The position numbers and the translations under genes were made by a program. A stretch of DNA of 64,000 bases from Chloranthus sessilifolius (lineage: Eukaryota > Streptophyta > Magnoliopsida > Chloranthales > Chloranthaceae): assembly GCA_021018995.1 (NCBI GenBank), contig CM037587.1, forward strand, positions 86,053,251 through 86,117,250, in the 5' to 3' direction. Position 1 is the stretch's first letter; each line of letters begins with the position of its first letter. Shown here piece by piece: positions 46,440 to 57,758 of the stretch. The notes beneath the pieces are model-generated. The model saw only the letters and a program-made list of their open reading frames with translations, searched no databases and was not told the DNA's origin.

Positions 46440-47640
46440 GATGGGCTTAGGAAGAGGATCTCCGTCCATGGTGGTGAGGCAGATGGCGTATCCCGGCAAC
46501 ACTTCTCGGATGACTTAAGGTCCTTCCCAGTTTGGCTTGAATTTTCCTCTTTGATCGACATGGAGGGATGGGAAGATCTTCTTCAGCACAGTGTCTCCTA
46601 CCTTTAGATCTTGACCGCGGACACGTTTATTGTAAGCGCGTGTGATTCACCCTTGGTAAACTTGAGTGTGACACAAGGCTAGGAGTCTCTTCTCGTCTAG
46701 TAAGTTTAATTGTTCAAAGCGAGGTCTCTCTCTTTCTGCTTTGAGTAAGCCTGATTCTATGAGGATTCGGAGCAAGGGTACTTCAACCTCTATCAGGAGA
46801 ACGGCCTTGGTTCCATACACAAGGGAGAATGGTGTTGCCCCTGTAGCGGTACGAATCGAATCGATGTTCGGTAGGCCCACAAAGCGAATGGCAACATTTC
46901 GCTCCAATCTTGATAAGTGACGACCATTTTCTCAAGGATGCGGATGACTGTCTTGTTCGTGGCCTCTATGGCTCCATTAGTTTGAGGCCGATAAGGGGAT
47001 GAGCGATGGTGCTTGATCTTGTATTTCTCGCAGAAGTCTCAGATTTTGTGCTGTTGTTCGTGATGATATCTTTTAGTACTCTAAATCGGCACACAATATT
47101 GTTCTTGAGAAACTTCTCAACATGATTGGCCTTGATGTTAACATATGACGCCGCTTCTACCCACTCGGTGAAGTATTCAATGGCAATGAGGATGAACCGA
47201 TGTCCGTTTGATGCTTTCGGATTAATCATTCCGACGACGTCAAGGCCCCAGGTAGCAAATGACCAAGGAGTGGTCATGCAGTGAAGATCAATGGCAGGAG
47301 CGTGTATCAGACTGGAGTGTTCTTGACACTTGTAGCATTTTTGAATATGTTTGCAATAATTCGATTCCATGGTGGTCCAAAAGTATCTCTACCGTAGGAT
47401 TTTCTTAGCGAGCATGTGACCGTTGACGTGGGCTCCGCATACTCCCTCATGGATTTCTTTCATAATATTGACCGTTTCATTTTCAGTGAGGCACCTAAGT
47501 AAGATGTTATTGTAGGATCACTTGTAGAGGCATTCCCCGCAAATGACGTAACCTGCCGCTAAACATTGAATGGTTCGTTGGTCCGTCTTGGATGTACCCT
47601 CTAGGAAAGTTAGGGTCTCGAGGAAATTCTTGATATCTGA
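46440..47640 (-). pseudogene. T2 integrase
   Basis: Minus strand: zinc-binding CYKCQEHSS near 47330, then FATWGLDVVGMINPKASNGH (first Asp), EYFTEWVEAASY, and at the second acidic position Asn (DIITNNST). A shift follows near 47045, where T1 has about 16 more bases. Another phase reads the HRSSPYRPQTNGAIEATNK-like segment with the Glu. A further open stretch, 46907-46647 (NIDSIRTATGATPFSLVYG), and the C-terminal LKPNWEGP-like tail end near 46440. Dead by shift, stops and the lost Asp. Confidence 0.8.
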
Positions 47641-47673
47641 GAACCAAGGTGGCTCATCATCAGGCTTTGTAGG

Positions 47674-48408
47674 TTACTCAATCTGGAGGCAGAAGGCCGG
47701 CTCATTCCTCTGCTCGATCATGATCAGATTCATCTTAACACCATAGGGGATTTCAATCATTGACGCCAAAGTTGCTAATGCGTTGGCAAAGTGATTCCTT
47801 ATCCAGGGGACGTATGAGAAAGTCACATCTTGGAAGCAAGCTATCAGGTCCTCGAGGTGTTCATGATAGGGGATTAGTTTCTCGTCTTTCATCTTCCAGT
47901 CACCATTCGTCTGGCATATGATTAACTGTGAATCGCCAAATACTCGAAGGTGAGTTACATTCAGATCGAGAGCCGCCTGCAGACCAATGACGTAAGCTTC
48001 GTACTTAGCCATATTGTTAGTGCAAGGAAAGTTGAGCTTGATAGAGAGCGGTACATGAGATACTTTCGGTGAAATCAGGATGGCGCCAACTCCTTAGCCC
48101 TTGACATTTGTTGCCCCGTCAAAGTCCATTACCCGTGATTCTTCTGCTTCTTCTATATCGTCTTCTGTCATGAACAGGATGTCCTCATCGAGGAACTTAG
48201 TTCTCAAAGGCTCATAATCAGGTAATGGATTGTCAGCAAGATGATCAGCAAGTGCCTGCCCCTTGATCGACTTCTGAGTGACGTACGTGATGTCAAATTC
48301 AGATAATAAAAGCTTCCATCGTGCAGTTCGTCCTGTGAGAGCTGGCTTTTCAAATAGGTATTTCAATGGGTCCATTCGAGCCAAGAGCAGAACCGCCTGA
48401 GATAGCAA
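47674..48408 (-). pseudogene. T2 RNase H
   Basis: Two open segments: 48408-48094 (ARMDPLKYLFEKPALTGRT, SEFDITYVTQKSIKGQALAD, the connection region up to MDFDGA, the first Asp) and 48012-47674 (AKYEAYVIGLQAALDL with Glu, VFGDSQLIICQ with Asp). The last acidic site reads Asn in NALATLAS. A stop and shift separate the two. Complements T1, which kept the last Asp but lost the GDS segment. Confidence 0.85.
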
Positions 48409-48432
48409 CTAGTGGCAGAGCCTTTGAGTAGC

Positions 48433-49841
48433 CTATACAAGAGCCAGGCATGCTTTCTCCAGATGAGAGTAGTGCGCTTCATAATTAGTAAACTTCTTGT
48501 TCAGATAGTAAATGGCCTGCTCTCTTCTTCCCATTTCATCGTGCTGCCCCAAGACACTTCCCATTGAAACCTCCGTCGTGGAGAGATACATCAAGAGTGG
48601 TCTCCCTGGCTCAGGTGGTACCAAACCAGGTGGATTAAGGAGGTAGCTTTTGATTTTTTTGAATGTTGCCTGACAATCGAATTTCCATTCAACGGGCAAA
48701 ATCTTCCTTAGTAACTTGAAGATCGGCGTGCAGATTGGAGTTAGCGGTGCAATGAACCGACTGATATACTGTATTCTGCCCAGAAACCCTCTAACCTCTT
48801 TCTCGATAAACGGAGGTGGCATTTTAGTGATGGCTTTGACTTTGATTGGGTCGACCTCGATCCCCCTCCTGCTAATGATGAATCCTAATAGTTTCCCTGA
48901 CATGGCGCCAAATGCGCACTTCTATGAATTCAGACATAGTCGATACTTCCTCAGCCTTTCAAATAGCTTCTGAAGGTTTGTCAGATGGTCACTTCGCTCT
49001 GGTGATTTGGCTATCATGTCGTCGACATACACTTCAATCTCTTGATGCATCATGTCATGAAATAGTGCAGTTATAGCTCTCTAGTACCTTACACCGGCAT
49101 TCTTCAGCCCGAATGGCATAACTTGATAGCAAAAGGTTCCCTAGGGGGTAATGAGCATTGTCTTCTCGTGATCAACCTTTGCCATTTTGATCTGATTGTA
49201 TCCTAAGAATCTATCCATAAAAGAAAGCATCTCATGCTTGGCTGTGTTATCGACCAAGATGTCGATGTGTGGTAATGGGAAATCGTCCTTTGGGCTCGCT
49301 TTGTTCAAATTGCAGATATCGATACACATGCATACCTTTCGTCCTTCTTCGGCACAGGTACGATATTGGCTAGCCATTGCATATTTGGATACCATGAGAA
49401 ACCCCACGTCATACTGCTTGATGACCTCGTCTTTGACTTTCAACATCCACTCGGGTCGGAGAAGTCTCAGCTTCTGCTTGACTGGCTTCATATCAGGGTA
49501 GAGGGGCAAATCATGCTCGACCAAATCAAGATCGGCACTGCATGTCCTCGCATCGACTGTGTAAAAATGTCTTAGTATGACCGAAGGAAGTCGATCATGC
49601 TTTTTCTTTCCTCAGGAGACAGTGTCGTTCCGATTTTGGTTATCCAGGGAACCTCCTTAGTTCCTAGATTGACGTCTTCGGTCTCTTTAACAATGGGGGT
49701 AGGGTCATACTCAAAGTTGGCAAATAGGTCAAGGAGCTCATTGGGGAGCTCCTCGAAGGGGACATCCTCGTCCAAACTCGTGATCCCTATATCTTCTTGT
49801 ATTTCTACAGGGAAGGGGTCGATTTCACGTGGGATGGGCAT
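48433..49841 (-). pseudogene. T2 reverse transcriptase
   Basis: 49841-49572 is the pre-RT acidic linker (MPIPREIDPFPVEIQED). After a shift, 49524-49141 carries the fingers and first palm Asp (VCMCIDICNLNKASPKDDF, MLSFMDRFLGYNQI). The catalytic YVDD is at 49029-49015 in a segment with stops. 48903-48433 is the thumb and connection (SGKLLGFIISRRGIEVDPIK, FLGRIQYISRFIAPLTPIC, HLEKACLALV). It would copy element RNA into DNA. Split by at least two phase changes. Confidence 0.85.
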
Positions 49842-50351
49842 TTTGATTAAGGCATCCTTTTATGGGACATTTTCTGGAATTTTAAATGATAATATTTTTA
49901 GACTTTGGATCTTTTCAATGTTTTTAGAATTATGTGTTTTTTTCATGTTTTTGAGATTTTATATTTTTTCCATGTTTTTGAGATTTTTATTTTCTTCAGA
50001 GATGGACCCTTGGCAAGGCGGGTTGCTATATACACAAGGTATTGTTTGCCAAAGGCTTCTCTCATTTTTTTATAGGTTATTTTTTTTTAGGAAACAAGTG
50101 CCAAATGTTAGGCCACTCCTCGCTTCCAGGGTTTGGGGCAAAGATGCCCAGTTGTGTACCTTAGGGGCCGCTTCTTTACTTGTTGGGATGGAGGGTGCTG
50201 ACTGATATGGCTCATTGGAGTCAGCCTCCATCCTATTGATCCCCATTTCATCTGAGATTATGTCCTCAAATGATAACTTGGTTTTATGGTGATTCACCAC
50301 AGGGGGGTTTGTTCAGGTACCGACCGTCGTTCCTCGAAACGAGACACCCTA

Positions 50352-50814
50352 TCAACTGCTCAAAACTTCTCCCATTATTTCTCTCTTGGTATTGTCAAAC
50401 CCTCTAGTGCTGGTTCTGATGGGCCTTAACATGCACGGATCAACCCTAATCTTGGTGGCGGTTCTTAACGGGCATATATTCAATGCAGACCCATTATCAA
50501 TTAGTACCAAGGGGATAATTATATTTTCGGACTCAATGGTTATATTCAAAAATTTTGAGTGACTACCTCCTTCCTCAGGTAAATCGGCATCAGAAAATGA
50601 AATGGCATTTGGAGCCATCACTTGACCAATTATCTGCCCCGACTTCATCTAGGCTAACTTGAAGTGATACATGCACATTTTTTAACACCCCCATTAATTC
50701 TTGGAAATGGAGTGGGGACGCCATCGATAGATCCCATACAGTGATATGGGCAGGCATTCTTCTCAGCTGAGTCTCCAGTATATATTCTTGACTCATCTTC
50801 TCGAAGGGGTTCAC
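50352..50814 (-). pseudogene. T2 aspartic protease
   Basis: Upstream phase 50814-50590 (LRRMPAHITVWDLSMASPLH), then a shift into 50648-50352, where IPLVLIDNGSALNICPLRT contains the active-site Asp in a D-N-G-S setting. The usual flap and second hydrophobic strand follow (FDNTKREIMGEV), but the frame stops soon after at 50352. Pepsin-like retroviral-type protease that would cut Gag-Pol. Confidence 0.8.
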
Positions 50815-50997
50815 CGCGCTATCTTTCTTTCCTTCAGGTTGGGCCTGTGCTGCAGCTGGTGCTTCTGGCTGCTTTGATATCCTCCCTGACCTGGTAACAA
50901 AATCTATTGCCCCTTCTCTGTTGTTGCTGCCGGCATTGACATCTGTTTGTTCATAGATTAGCGGGACCTGATGAGGATCATATGTGGGTCCCGAGAG

Positions 50998-53954
50998 CTA
51001 AAAAGGTATGGCTATCGGTACTTGAGGCACTTGTATCATCGGCTCAGGTGGTGTGGGTAATACTTGATTCACCTTGGTGGTAGCGGGTTGGGTGGAAAGA
51101 TTGGGCCAAATGGGGGTGATGAAGCTTGAGGGTGGTGGCATTGGAGGGAAGGAGGTAAAAGTAGGCCATTGATAGTTGGTGGGTGCTGGCGACAAATGGG
51201 GAGTCTGATGGGCCATTAGGTAATTGACCAGGGTCGTGGGGTTTGTCGGTGGTTGAACTAGGGGTGATGGGGTGGGCACAGGCCATTGATAACTGATGGG
51301 TACGGGTGCAGGATTGGGGGCCTGGGGGCTTATAGGGTAATTGTTGGGGAATGGTCTATGGTTGGTATGCATTGATATTTACATAATTGATGGATGTGGT
51401 GGACGGAAAGTATGCCCAGAGATCCAAGGGTTCAAATTGCGGGGTTGGGTTGGTTAAATATTTAGACAAATTTAGGGGTTCAATTACCCCAACATTCCTT
51501 TCTTCATCATTCCTTGGCAATGGTGCTACATAATTCTCCCGATCACTGATATAATCGGATGGATCAAATTCAAACTCCTCATCTTCTATCATTCCGACTG
51601 TGGGTCTGGGGCCTGCTCGTCCGGTGGGATGTGGGGGTAGTGGCACTTGGTGAATATTAGCATGCTAGGAGGGTGCAGGGGGAATGATTTTCCTGACATC
51701 GATCAAATCCTGGATGGCGTGCTTCAATGGGAAGCAGCGGTCAGTAGGGTGACTCGGACCCTGATGAAATTTGCAGTGAGTATTTAGGTCATAGTTCCTT
51801 GGGATCGGGTGAGGAGGTTGTGGTTGGCGGATAGCCACTAATCCCTTTTCTACTAATAGGGACAAAAGTACACTCAAAGATTGCCCCAGAGGTGTGAAGA
51901 CTCGGTCGTAGCGGGCTCTCCTCTGTTTTGGGGTCATTTGCATTCTTGCCCATTTCCCATTCTTTGCGTCTGCTCAGGCCTAACGGGTGCTGGTGGGGCA
52001 GCCTGAAATTGAAACGGGTTTGTATTGTTATTAGGCCGGGTATTGACTATGTTCTGGACATTGCCCCCTGTTCTCTTCTCATTCCTTTGCTCTGAAAACC
52101 TTCTAACCCCACTTGGTCCACTCGGCATATTCTTATTCAGACGCCCCTCCCTAATGGCGTCCTCGCATCGGTTAGCATTTCTCACTAGATCAGCAAAGAT
52201 GGTCTACTGCTGATATACCAAAATGTCTAAAATCACTGGCAGAGTATTTGTTAAAATCATCTCTATCTGTTCATCATCAGGTATTCAGTTCCTGACCTGA
52301 GCTGCCAATGCTCTCCATCGCCCTAAGTAGTCGCTGAAGGTCTCGTTCTAGTTCTGCTTCACACGGGCCAAGTCGAACTTACGCGGCTCAATGTCTATAT
52401 TGTAGACATACTGTTCTTGAAAGAGATGCATCAAGTCCCTCCACGTTTTCATCATAGACGGTTCTAAAGATGTGAACCATCTTAAAGCCAGTCCGGTCAG
52501 ACTCTTTTGAAAGACTTTTCTTAGCAGTCTTTCATCCTCCCCGTATTGGCACATGTCCCCACAGTAGGACTTCAGGTGCGCAATAGGATTGTCAGTGCCA
52601 TTATATTTATCGAAGGCTGGCATTTTAAATTTGGGCGGCAGGGGGACCTCAGCGAAATAAACATAAGTCTGTGAAGTCCGTGGCGTGGATTTCAGCACCA
52701 CCCATTTTCATTAGCTACTTTCGTATTTTGTCTAACTATTTTTTCAGCTGTTCCGACTCTTTTGATACAGGGGCGCTTTCTCGGCCGTCAGTTGGACTTC
52801 ACTCTGGGCCACCAGGCGATGGGCAATTATGGGAGGAGGGTTAAGGCTGGTCAAAGCCCATAGTGTGCAGCGAGGGCAGGATTCTCTCGTTGATGTTGCA
52901 TGGGTTGAATGGGAATGACATGAGTGGGGGTTGGATGAGCCCATTGGGGGTGAGGAAAGGCTTGTTGGGTGATGGGAATGGTATTGTGGAATGTATGAGT
53001 GTGTGGTTTGAGTTTGGGCCATGAACTCTTGGCCATTTTGGGCTACAGGCCATTGATAGGTTTGGGCCATGGACCCTTGGAAGGTGTGGGCCGGTGGGCT
53101 TGGGTAGGTATGGGCCAAGGGCCCTTGAGGGGTTTGGCCAAATGGGACTTGATGGGTCTAGGCCATGGGACCTTGGTGGGTCTGGACCATGGGCCCTGAG
53201 TAGGTTTGGGTGGTGGGGTATTGGGCCATGGGGTCCTAGGATATGTGGAAAAAGGGGGTTTGGGCCAATGGGCCTTAGGGTATGTGGGAGTTTGGAGATT
53301 GGGCCATGGGGCCTTGGGGTAAGTGGGTAATGGGGGTTTGGGTGGTGTGGGTTATGGGGGGTTGATGGTGGTCATGGGGGAGTGAGGCATGGAGATTGGC
53401 TAGGGTATGGGATGGGCTCATGGGGTGTGGAGGAGAGGGGGTGTTTTGAGAAGCCTTCCACATGGAATAGGCTTGGAACATCTCCTCCATCATGGTCATG
53501 GAGGAAGGGTTGGATGGAGATGGGGTATAGATGGGATGGAGGTGGTGGAAAAATTGGGCATGGCCTCGGTATAATCGGGCATGGCCACGGTAGGTGGGGG
53601 TATGGGGTGGATGAGGGGATGTATTGGATATGTTTTGGGATGATGGGGGGCATGATGAGGAGGGATGAGGAAAGTTGGGCATGGCCCCGGTAAAAATGGG
53701 CATGACCCGGATGGATGGGGGATTTTCCAGGGGGTTTGATAGGGTGGAAGTGGTGTATGTGAATGTGGGTGGATCGGGTCTATAGGGGGATGGGAATTGG
53801 GGCATGGATGTGGATTGGGAAAATGGGTTTGGGTTTTGTATGGATGTGGATGCGAGATGAGTTGGACTTGGCATGGCTTGGGCAAAAGATGGAGAATGGG
53901 GGGATGGATTTTGGATATTTTGGGGGGTAATGGTTGGGAATATGGAGGCGCCAA
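50998..53954 (-). pseudogene. T2 gag with repeat-rich Pro N-terminal region
   Basis: The phase from 53874 to 51934 is essentially one frame with stops. N-terminal part (53874 to about 52750) is Pro/Ser/His-rich with repeated MAQ and TYQ strings. Capsid-like core 52701-52348 (PLPPKFKMPAFDKYNGTDNP, LTGLALRWFTSLEPSMMKTW, FQEQYVYNIDIEP). Then a linker with RCEDAIREGRL. Near 51940 the phase changes, and 51943-51665 includes a zinc-knuckle-like CKFHQGPSHPTDRCFPLKHA. The tail is Pro-rich to 50998. The start is uncertain because the leader is also open in other phases up to 54130. Confidence 0.75.
53031..53290 (-). repeat. Degenerate ~33-bp coding minisatellite in T2 gag
   Basis: Repeats of GGGCCATGG-CCTTGG type on the plus strand, reading as GPMAQTYQ-like peptides of about 11 residues on the minus strand. 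The opposite strand gives a spurious Gly-rich open frame. Confidence 0.7.
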
Positions 53955-54632
53955 ATGGGCCGGTGACGGTAAAGGGGGGTTGGGCGAGGGGGATGGTGGA
54001 AAAAACCTCTCCCGAATGGGAGTGGGTTGGAGAATGTGGCGGGGATGAGTCGGGATCGGCTTAAGCCGGGTCCACTACCCACGACATTCTTCGGGAGCGG
54101 GTCGGATAAGGATGCCTTGAATAAGGCCAAAAATATTTCCTCCTTCTTCCCCTACGGGACGGCGGAGGGCAAGATGATGCCGTTGTGCCGGCACCACAAA
54201 CTATCTATTTCTTTTTAGGTTTTGATTATATATATTTTTCTTGAATTTTTTTTTTTTGAAAAAGTTTTGAAAAACAAAGGTTCCGAGGACTTGAAAATCC
54301 CTTTTCGGGTGACTCTCGTACTTTAATTCAAGACCCGCAGTGACGATTCCGATTTAGTTCAGAAGAATCGAAGGAGAACCTTCGGTCTATTGAAGGCACA
54401 GAAATCAGGGCAAACAACCAGATCCCCCGAAATGAGCCAAAAAGAAGTTGTCCTCTTTTGACCGACGGGGACGTATTGGGTGTCGGAGATGGCGGGGCCT
54501 AAACAAGGCACTAAGCACACTGATCGGGGGACTCGGGAGGTGAAGAAGGCAACAGATTCGGGCTGAGGTGCTGTTAAACAGACCTGGCAGAACGAATACC
54601 TGTGCCTAGGTTGCAGGGCACTATTTTTACAC

Positions 54633-54759
54633 TGGCACAACTATTAGTTACGCCAACATAAAAAAGTAGATTTTAAAGCTGGCACAACTATTAGTTGCGC
54701 CAGTTGCACCAGTTATAATTTCTAGTTTTTTACACTGGCACAACTAATACATGCGCCAG
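54633..54759. repeat. Palindrome cluster in T2 leader
   Basis: Three dyads with arms TGGCACAACTA or CTGGCACAACTA and the centre AACTATTAGTT, the same type as in the T2 LTRs. Confidence 0.85.
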
Positions 54760-55261
54760 GCAAAACCTGTTGTCCCAGAATGTTTGATAGCAACCACCAA
54801 CACCCGAAATGAGTCTCTTTTTTGGTTTTTTTGTGGAAGCTAGGCTTTCGGAAACTGAGCTATTTTTTGGTGATCGATTCTCTCCTCACTGCACCTAAAG
54901 GGTTTGAGTCCGGTATAACTCGCTAGCACGCTCCCCAAGGGTTTTAAGCTTCAGAATGGGAACCCACCCGATATACTTCCGGCGCGAGTGCCTTCTCAAA
55001 TACTAGGTGGGCTGGAACTTTTCTGGATCATCACCACTAGGGGCTGCCGCCATACTAAGACCCAGGTGTTTGTATATTTGCCTAATCCCAACCCTTTTTA
55101 AAATCTACCCTGCAAAAATAAATTAATTAAGCTCCCTAACTTGGTTCAATTTTAATTTTTCAAAGCTTTTCTCTTTTTTTGGAAGTTTTCTTTAGTTCAA
55201 AGACCGAGGGTGATTATCCCGTGCCGCCACTACGGGCCGACGTTCACTAATGGAGTATGAG

Positions 55262-55440
55262 TGCACAAGTAGGCCCACCAATCGGCTAAGGCACTTTAAA
55301 TGAAAAAAATTTAAAGGAATTGAAAGACAAAGCTCAAGTAGGCCCGCTAATCGGCTAAGGCACTAAAATAACGAAAAAGTAAGGAATTTTAAAAGACAAT
55401 GCGCATGTAGGCCCGCCAATCGGCTAAGGTTCGTAAATGA
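55262..55440. repeat. Three tandem copies of a 69-bp unit in T2 leader
   Basis: The string AGGCCC(A/G)C(C/T)AATCGG begins at 55271, 55340 and 55409, exactly 69 bp apart each time, followed by GCTAAGG. Confidence 0.9.
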
Positions 55441-55585
55441 CAGAATAGTAGGGGTAAGTAAAACGACTTAATCGGAGGGGTGAGTAAAAAGAACAGCAAA
55501 AATAAACTAAAAAAAATAGCAATAACATGGTAGTAAAAATAATAAAAAACAAGGCCAAGTTCAAGGGGAAGCTCTACAAGCTAGT

Positions 55586-55602
55586 CCCTAGTGGAGTCAT
55601 CA
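55586..55602 (-). other. Primer-binding site, tRNA-Arg type (T2)
   Basis: Minus TGATGACTCCACTAGGG, close to the complement of the tRNA-Arg 3' end used by Ogre/Tat elements, with a few changes. Lies 2 bp from the 5' LTR. Confidence 0.75.
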
Positions 55603-56330
55603 TCTGTGCAATCGTGGGATTCGAGACGATCCTGTCGTGACGATACGCTCTCTAACGAAAAATATAGAGTCGCCACCCGAAGCTTTCGGTGTCCCGAGAA
55701 ACATAGTTCATTTTTATGAGCACCGAAGTGCTAAAAATATGACTCTGAATCTGGTCCACACAAAAGGCTCTTGGGTAGGGGTTTCGGTTATTGATCGGGA
55801 AGGTGTTAGGCACCCGATCAACCTGCTTAATGCTGTCTCTATTAATGGCCAAAAATAAAATGAAGTAAAAGAAAAGAAAATTGCTTCCTCCTGCCCAAAA
55901 GGACTTAGAATCCTATTTGTACCCCTCCGTTCCTATCGAAAAGTTGGCAGCGTAACGGCACAAAAATTGAAGGGTAGGGAGAGAAAAAGGAGATAGGAGA
56001 AGAAAGGGGAGAGCCGGAGCCCTCGGGCCCTTGTAGCACTATAGGAGAGCCTTGTGTTGGCTTGCTTTGATGAACTTTTAAAGGCTTATTTGGTGGAAAG
56101 AGGGGTTCTAACCTCTTAAGGCTTGCTAACTAAGAGGTAGAGAGGGAAGGTGAATGGGTAGAATAGACCTAAACTAAGGGATCTAAGGTGAAAAATATCA
56201 CTCAAAGGAGGTTTTGAAAATTTGAAATTTGTATGGGAAGTGTGCACCAAAGGGAGAAAGATCTTCTCACTTCAAGCTCTTTCTCTCTTAGGCCAAAATT
56301 CTTAACCCTTAAACCAAGGGGAGGGGGGCT

Positions 56331-56341
56331 CTATTTATAGG
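56331..56341 (-). promoter_or_regulatory. TATA box in T2 5' LTR
   Basis: Minus CCTATAAATAG before a C-rich CCCCCCTCCCC segment; the promoter that would drive T2 genomic RNA. Confidence 0.6.
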
Positions 56342-56702
56342 AAAGGGATTGGTTAGGAGGCTACTTAGATGCTAATTGGTTTTAGCAATTAGGTAATCTC
56401 TCATCTAAGGATTTCTAGGATTTTTAAAGCCTTGAGATGTGTGGAAGGGTCCTCCAACGGTGGATGATGGGGTGAGGCCTTAAGCCACTTAAAGGGGTGC
56501 AAATAGGCTTCAAAAGGGTGCAACAGAACTAGCAAAACATACCCCAAAGGTCAAGGTGGTCAACAAGTCAAACCCCAATCACAATTTTTAGGGTAAAATT
56601 CAACAGTTACTGTTCATATAGTTGCGCCAGGCAAATGTACAGTAAAACAGTAATGAACAGTGCCAGGAAGTCAGCTCGCGGGGATGGGGGGACCCATTTA
56701 TA

Positions 56703-56824
56703 CTTGGCGCAACTATTAGTTGTGCTAGGCCATTTCTGGGGCAAAAAGGCCTGGAGAAACTATTAGTTGCGCTAGGCAAATTCAGGGTGAAAATGGCTTG
56801 GCGTAACTATTAGTTGTGCCAAGC
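56703..56824. repeat. Palindrome cluster in T2 5' LTR
   Basis: Three dyads around AACTATTAGTT. A half-site (AGTTGCGCCAGGC) at about 56620 marks a decayed fourth. One more dyad here than the other LTR keeps at the same place. Confidence 0.85.
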
Positions 56825-57208
56825 AAAAAATCCAAAATTCTACTCGATTTTCAAGTGGTTATAACTTTTGATATACAACTCCGATTGAAGTGATATTTGG
56901 CTTGTTGGAAAGATGGAGAAGTCCTCTTTCCAATGGTATATCATTCGATATTACTAGAAGACTTTAGTTAGTCCTGATGCACCACTCTTCATCCACTGCC
57001 CTGGAAGGTTAGGTTTAGGGTTCGAAATGGGTTCTAAGGGTCGGGATTGGTTTCTAAAGGTTTGGGATAGGTTCCGAAGGGATCCAGGGTGGTTCCTAAG
57101 GGTTTGGGGTGATTCCTAAGGGTTCCATACATGCCATCAAAAGCTCAGAATTGCACCTCTCTCAAAATGTGTTTCAATCAGGCCTTGGGCCAAATTTGGG
57201 TGTCTACA

Positions 57209-57503
57209 TAAACTATCTAATCCAAAGAAATAGAGCACTGTTGACGTTCGCTGGCGGACGATTCAGTATAAAAGCAACCCACACCTGCTCTTAAGCGTGA
57301 TCATTGACTTGTTACAGCATCAATAAATATCTACAGCTGGAGATCGCAATAAACTAGGAATCCCCCTAGAAAGCCCTTGTTATTATTTATATTTTTTACT
57401 TTAATTATTTCAAACGCCTCATTGCTAGAGTCCATCAGGAAAAAATTGGAAGCCACTGATTCAACGGGAACTGAGAGGAACCCGAAAAAAGAACACACCA
57501 ATA
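57209..57503 (+). repeat. Q 5' LTR, second part, with right TSD copy of T2
   Basis: Starts with TAAAC (57209-57213), then matches the P LTR end: GATTCAGTATAAAA versus GATTCAGTGTAGAA, CAATAAATATCTACAGCTG versus GATAAATATCTGCAGCT, and GAGAGGAACCCG, ending ACACCAATA. Confidence 0.8.
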
Positions 57504-57506
57504 GAC

Positions 57507-57524
57507 TGGCGATCGCGATGGGAC
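57507..57524 (+). other. Primer-binding site of Q, degenerate tRNA-Arg type
   Basis: TGGCGATCGCGATGGGAC, 3 bp after the LTR end. TGGCGA and TGGG agree with the tRNA-Arg type site, the middle does not, so the primer assignment is tentative. Confidence 0.5.
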
Positions 57525-57758
57525 TTTTTCACAAACTTTGCTTCTAGATCATTAGTTTCTAGCCTAATTCCATTTTTTTCTCCTTTCTACCGTGTCATTT
57601 AGATTCTCTTTTATATATGAGTCTTTGCTAAAGACTCGAAATATCTGGTATACGAAGAGTAAGTTTAGGAGACCCACCGCTGTGGGGATATCATGACAAC
57701 CCCATGTACGGGGAGGAATCGTTTCATAGTTTTAGCCCACGACAACCTGAGATTAATA

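Larger units (their letters stand above)
54131..55585 (-). other. T2 untranslated leader
   Basis: Between PBS and gag; no gene seen. Contains three palindromes (54633-54655, 54679-54703, 54735-54759) related to those in the LTRs and a 3 x 69-bp tandem repeat (55262-55440). Confidence 0.7.
41589..57208 (-). mobile_element. T2: full-length Tat element inserted in Q LTR
   Basis: 15,620 bp. On the minus strand: 5' LTR 57208-55605, PBS 55602-55586, leader, gag (to about 51360), protease (about 50600-50350), RT, RNase H, integrase (to about 46440), 3' non-coding region, PPT 43170-43158, 3' LTR 43157-41589. Flanked by TAAAC on both sides. The two LTRs differ at roughly 15 positions in a 250-bp stretch compared by eye, so the insertion is not recent. 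All genes carry stops or shifts. Confidence 0.9.
55605..57208 (-). repeat. T2 5' LTR (1604 bp)
   Basis: Plus view from TGTGCAATCG to GGGTGTCTACA. TATA at 56331-56341 (minus CCTATAAATAG). Palindromes at 56703-56729, 56749-56777 and 56796-56824. Partner of 41589-43157. Confidence 0.9.

Noticed and set aside
49597-50205. 202-codon plus-strand reading frame opposite T2 protease-RT region
   Set aside because: Composition is the complement of the minus-strand pol (Ser/Gly/Phe-rich shadow); T2 pol motifs are on the other strand.
52999-53693. Gly/Trp-rich plus-strand frames
   Set aside because: Shadows of the Pro/His-rich coding minisatellite of T2 gag on the minus strand.
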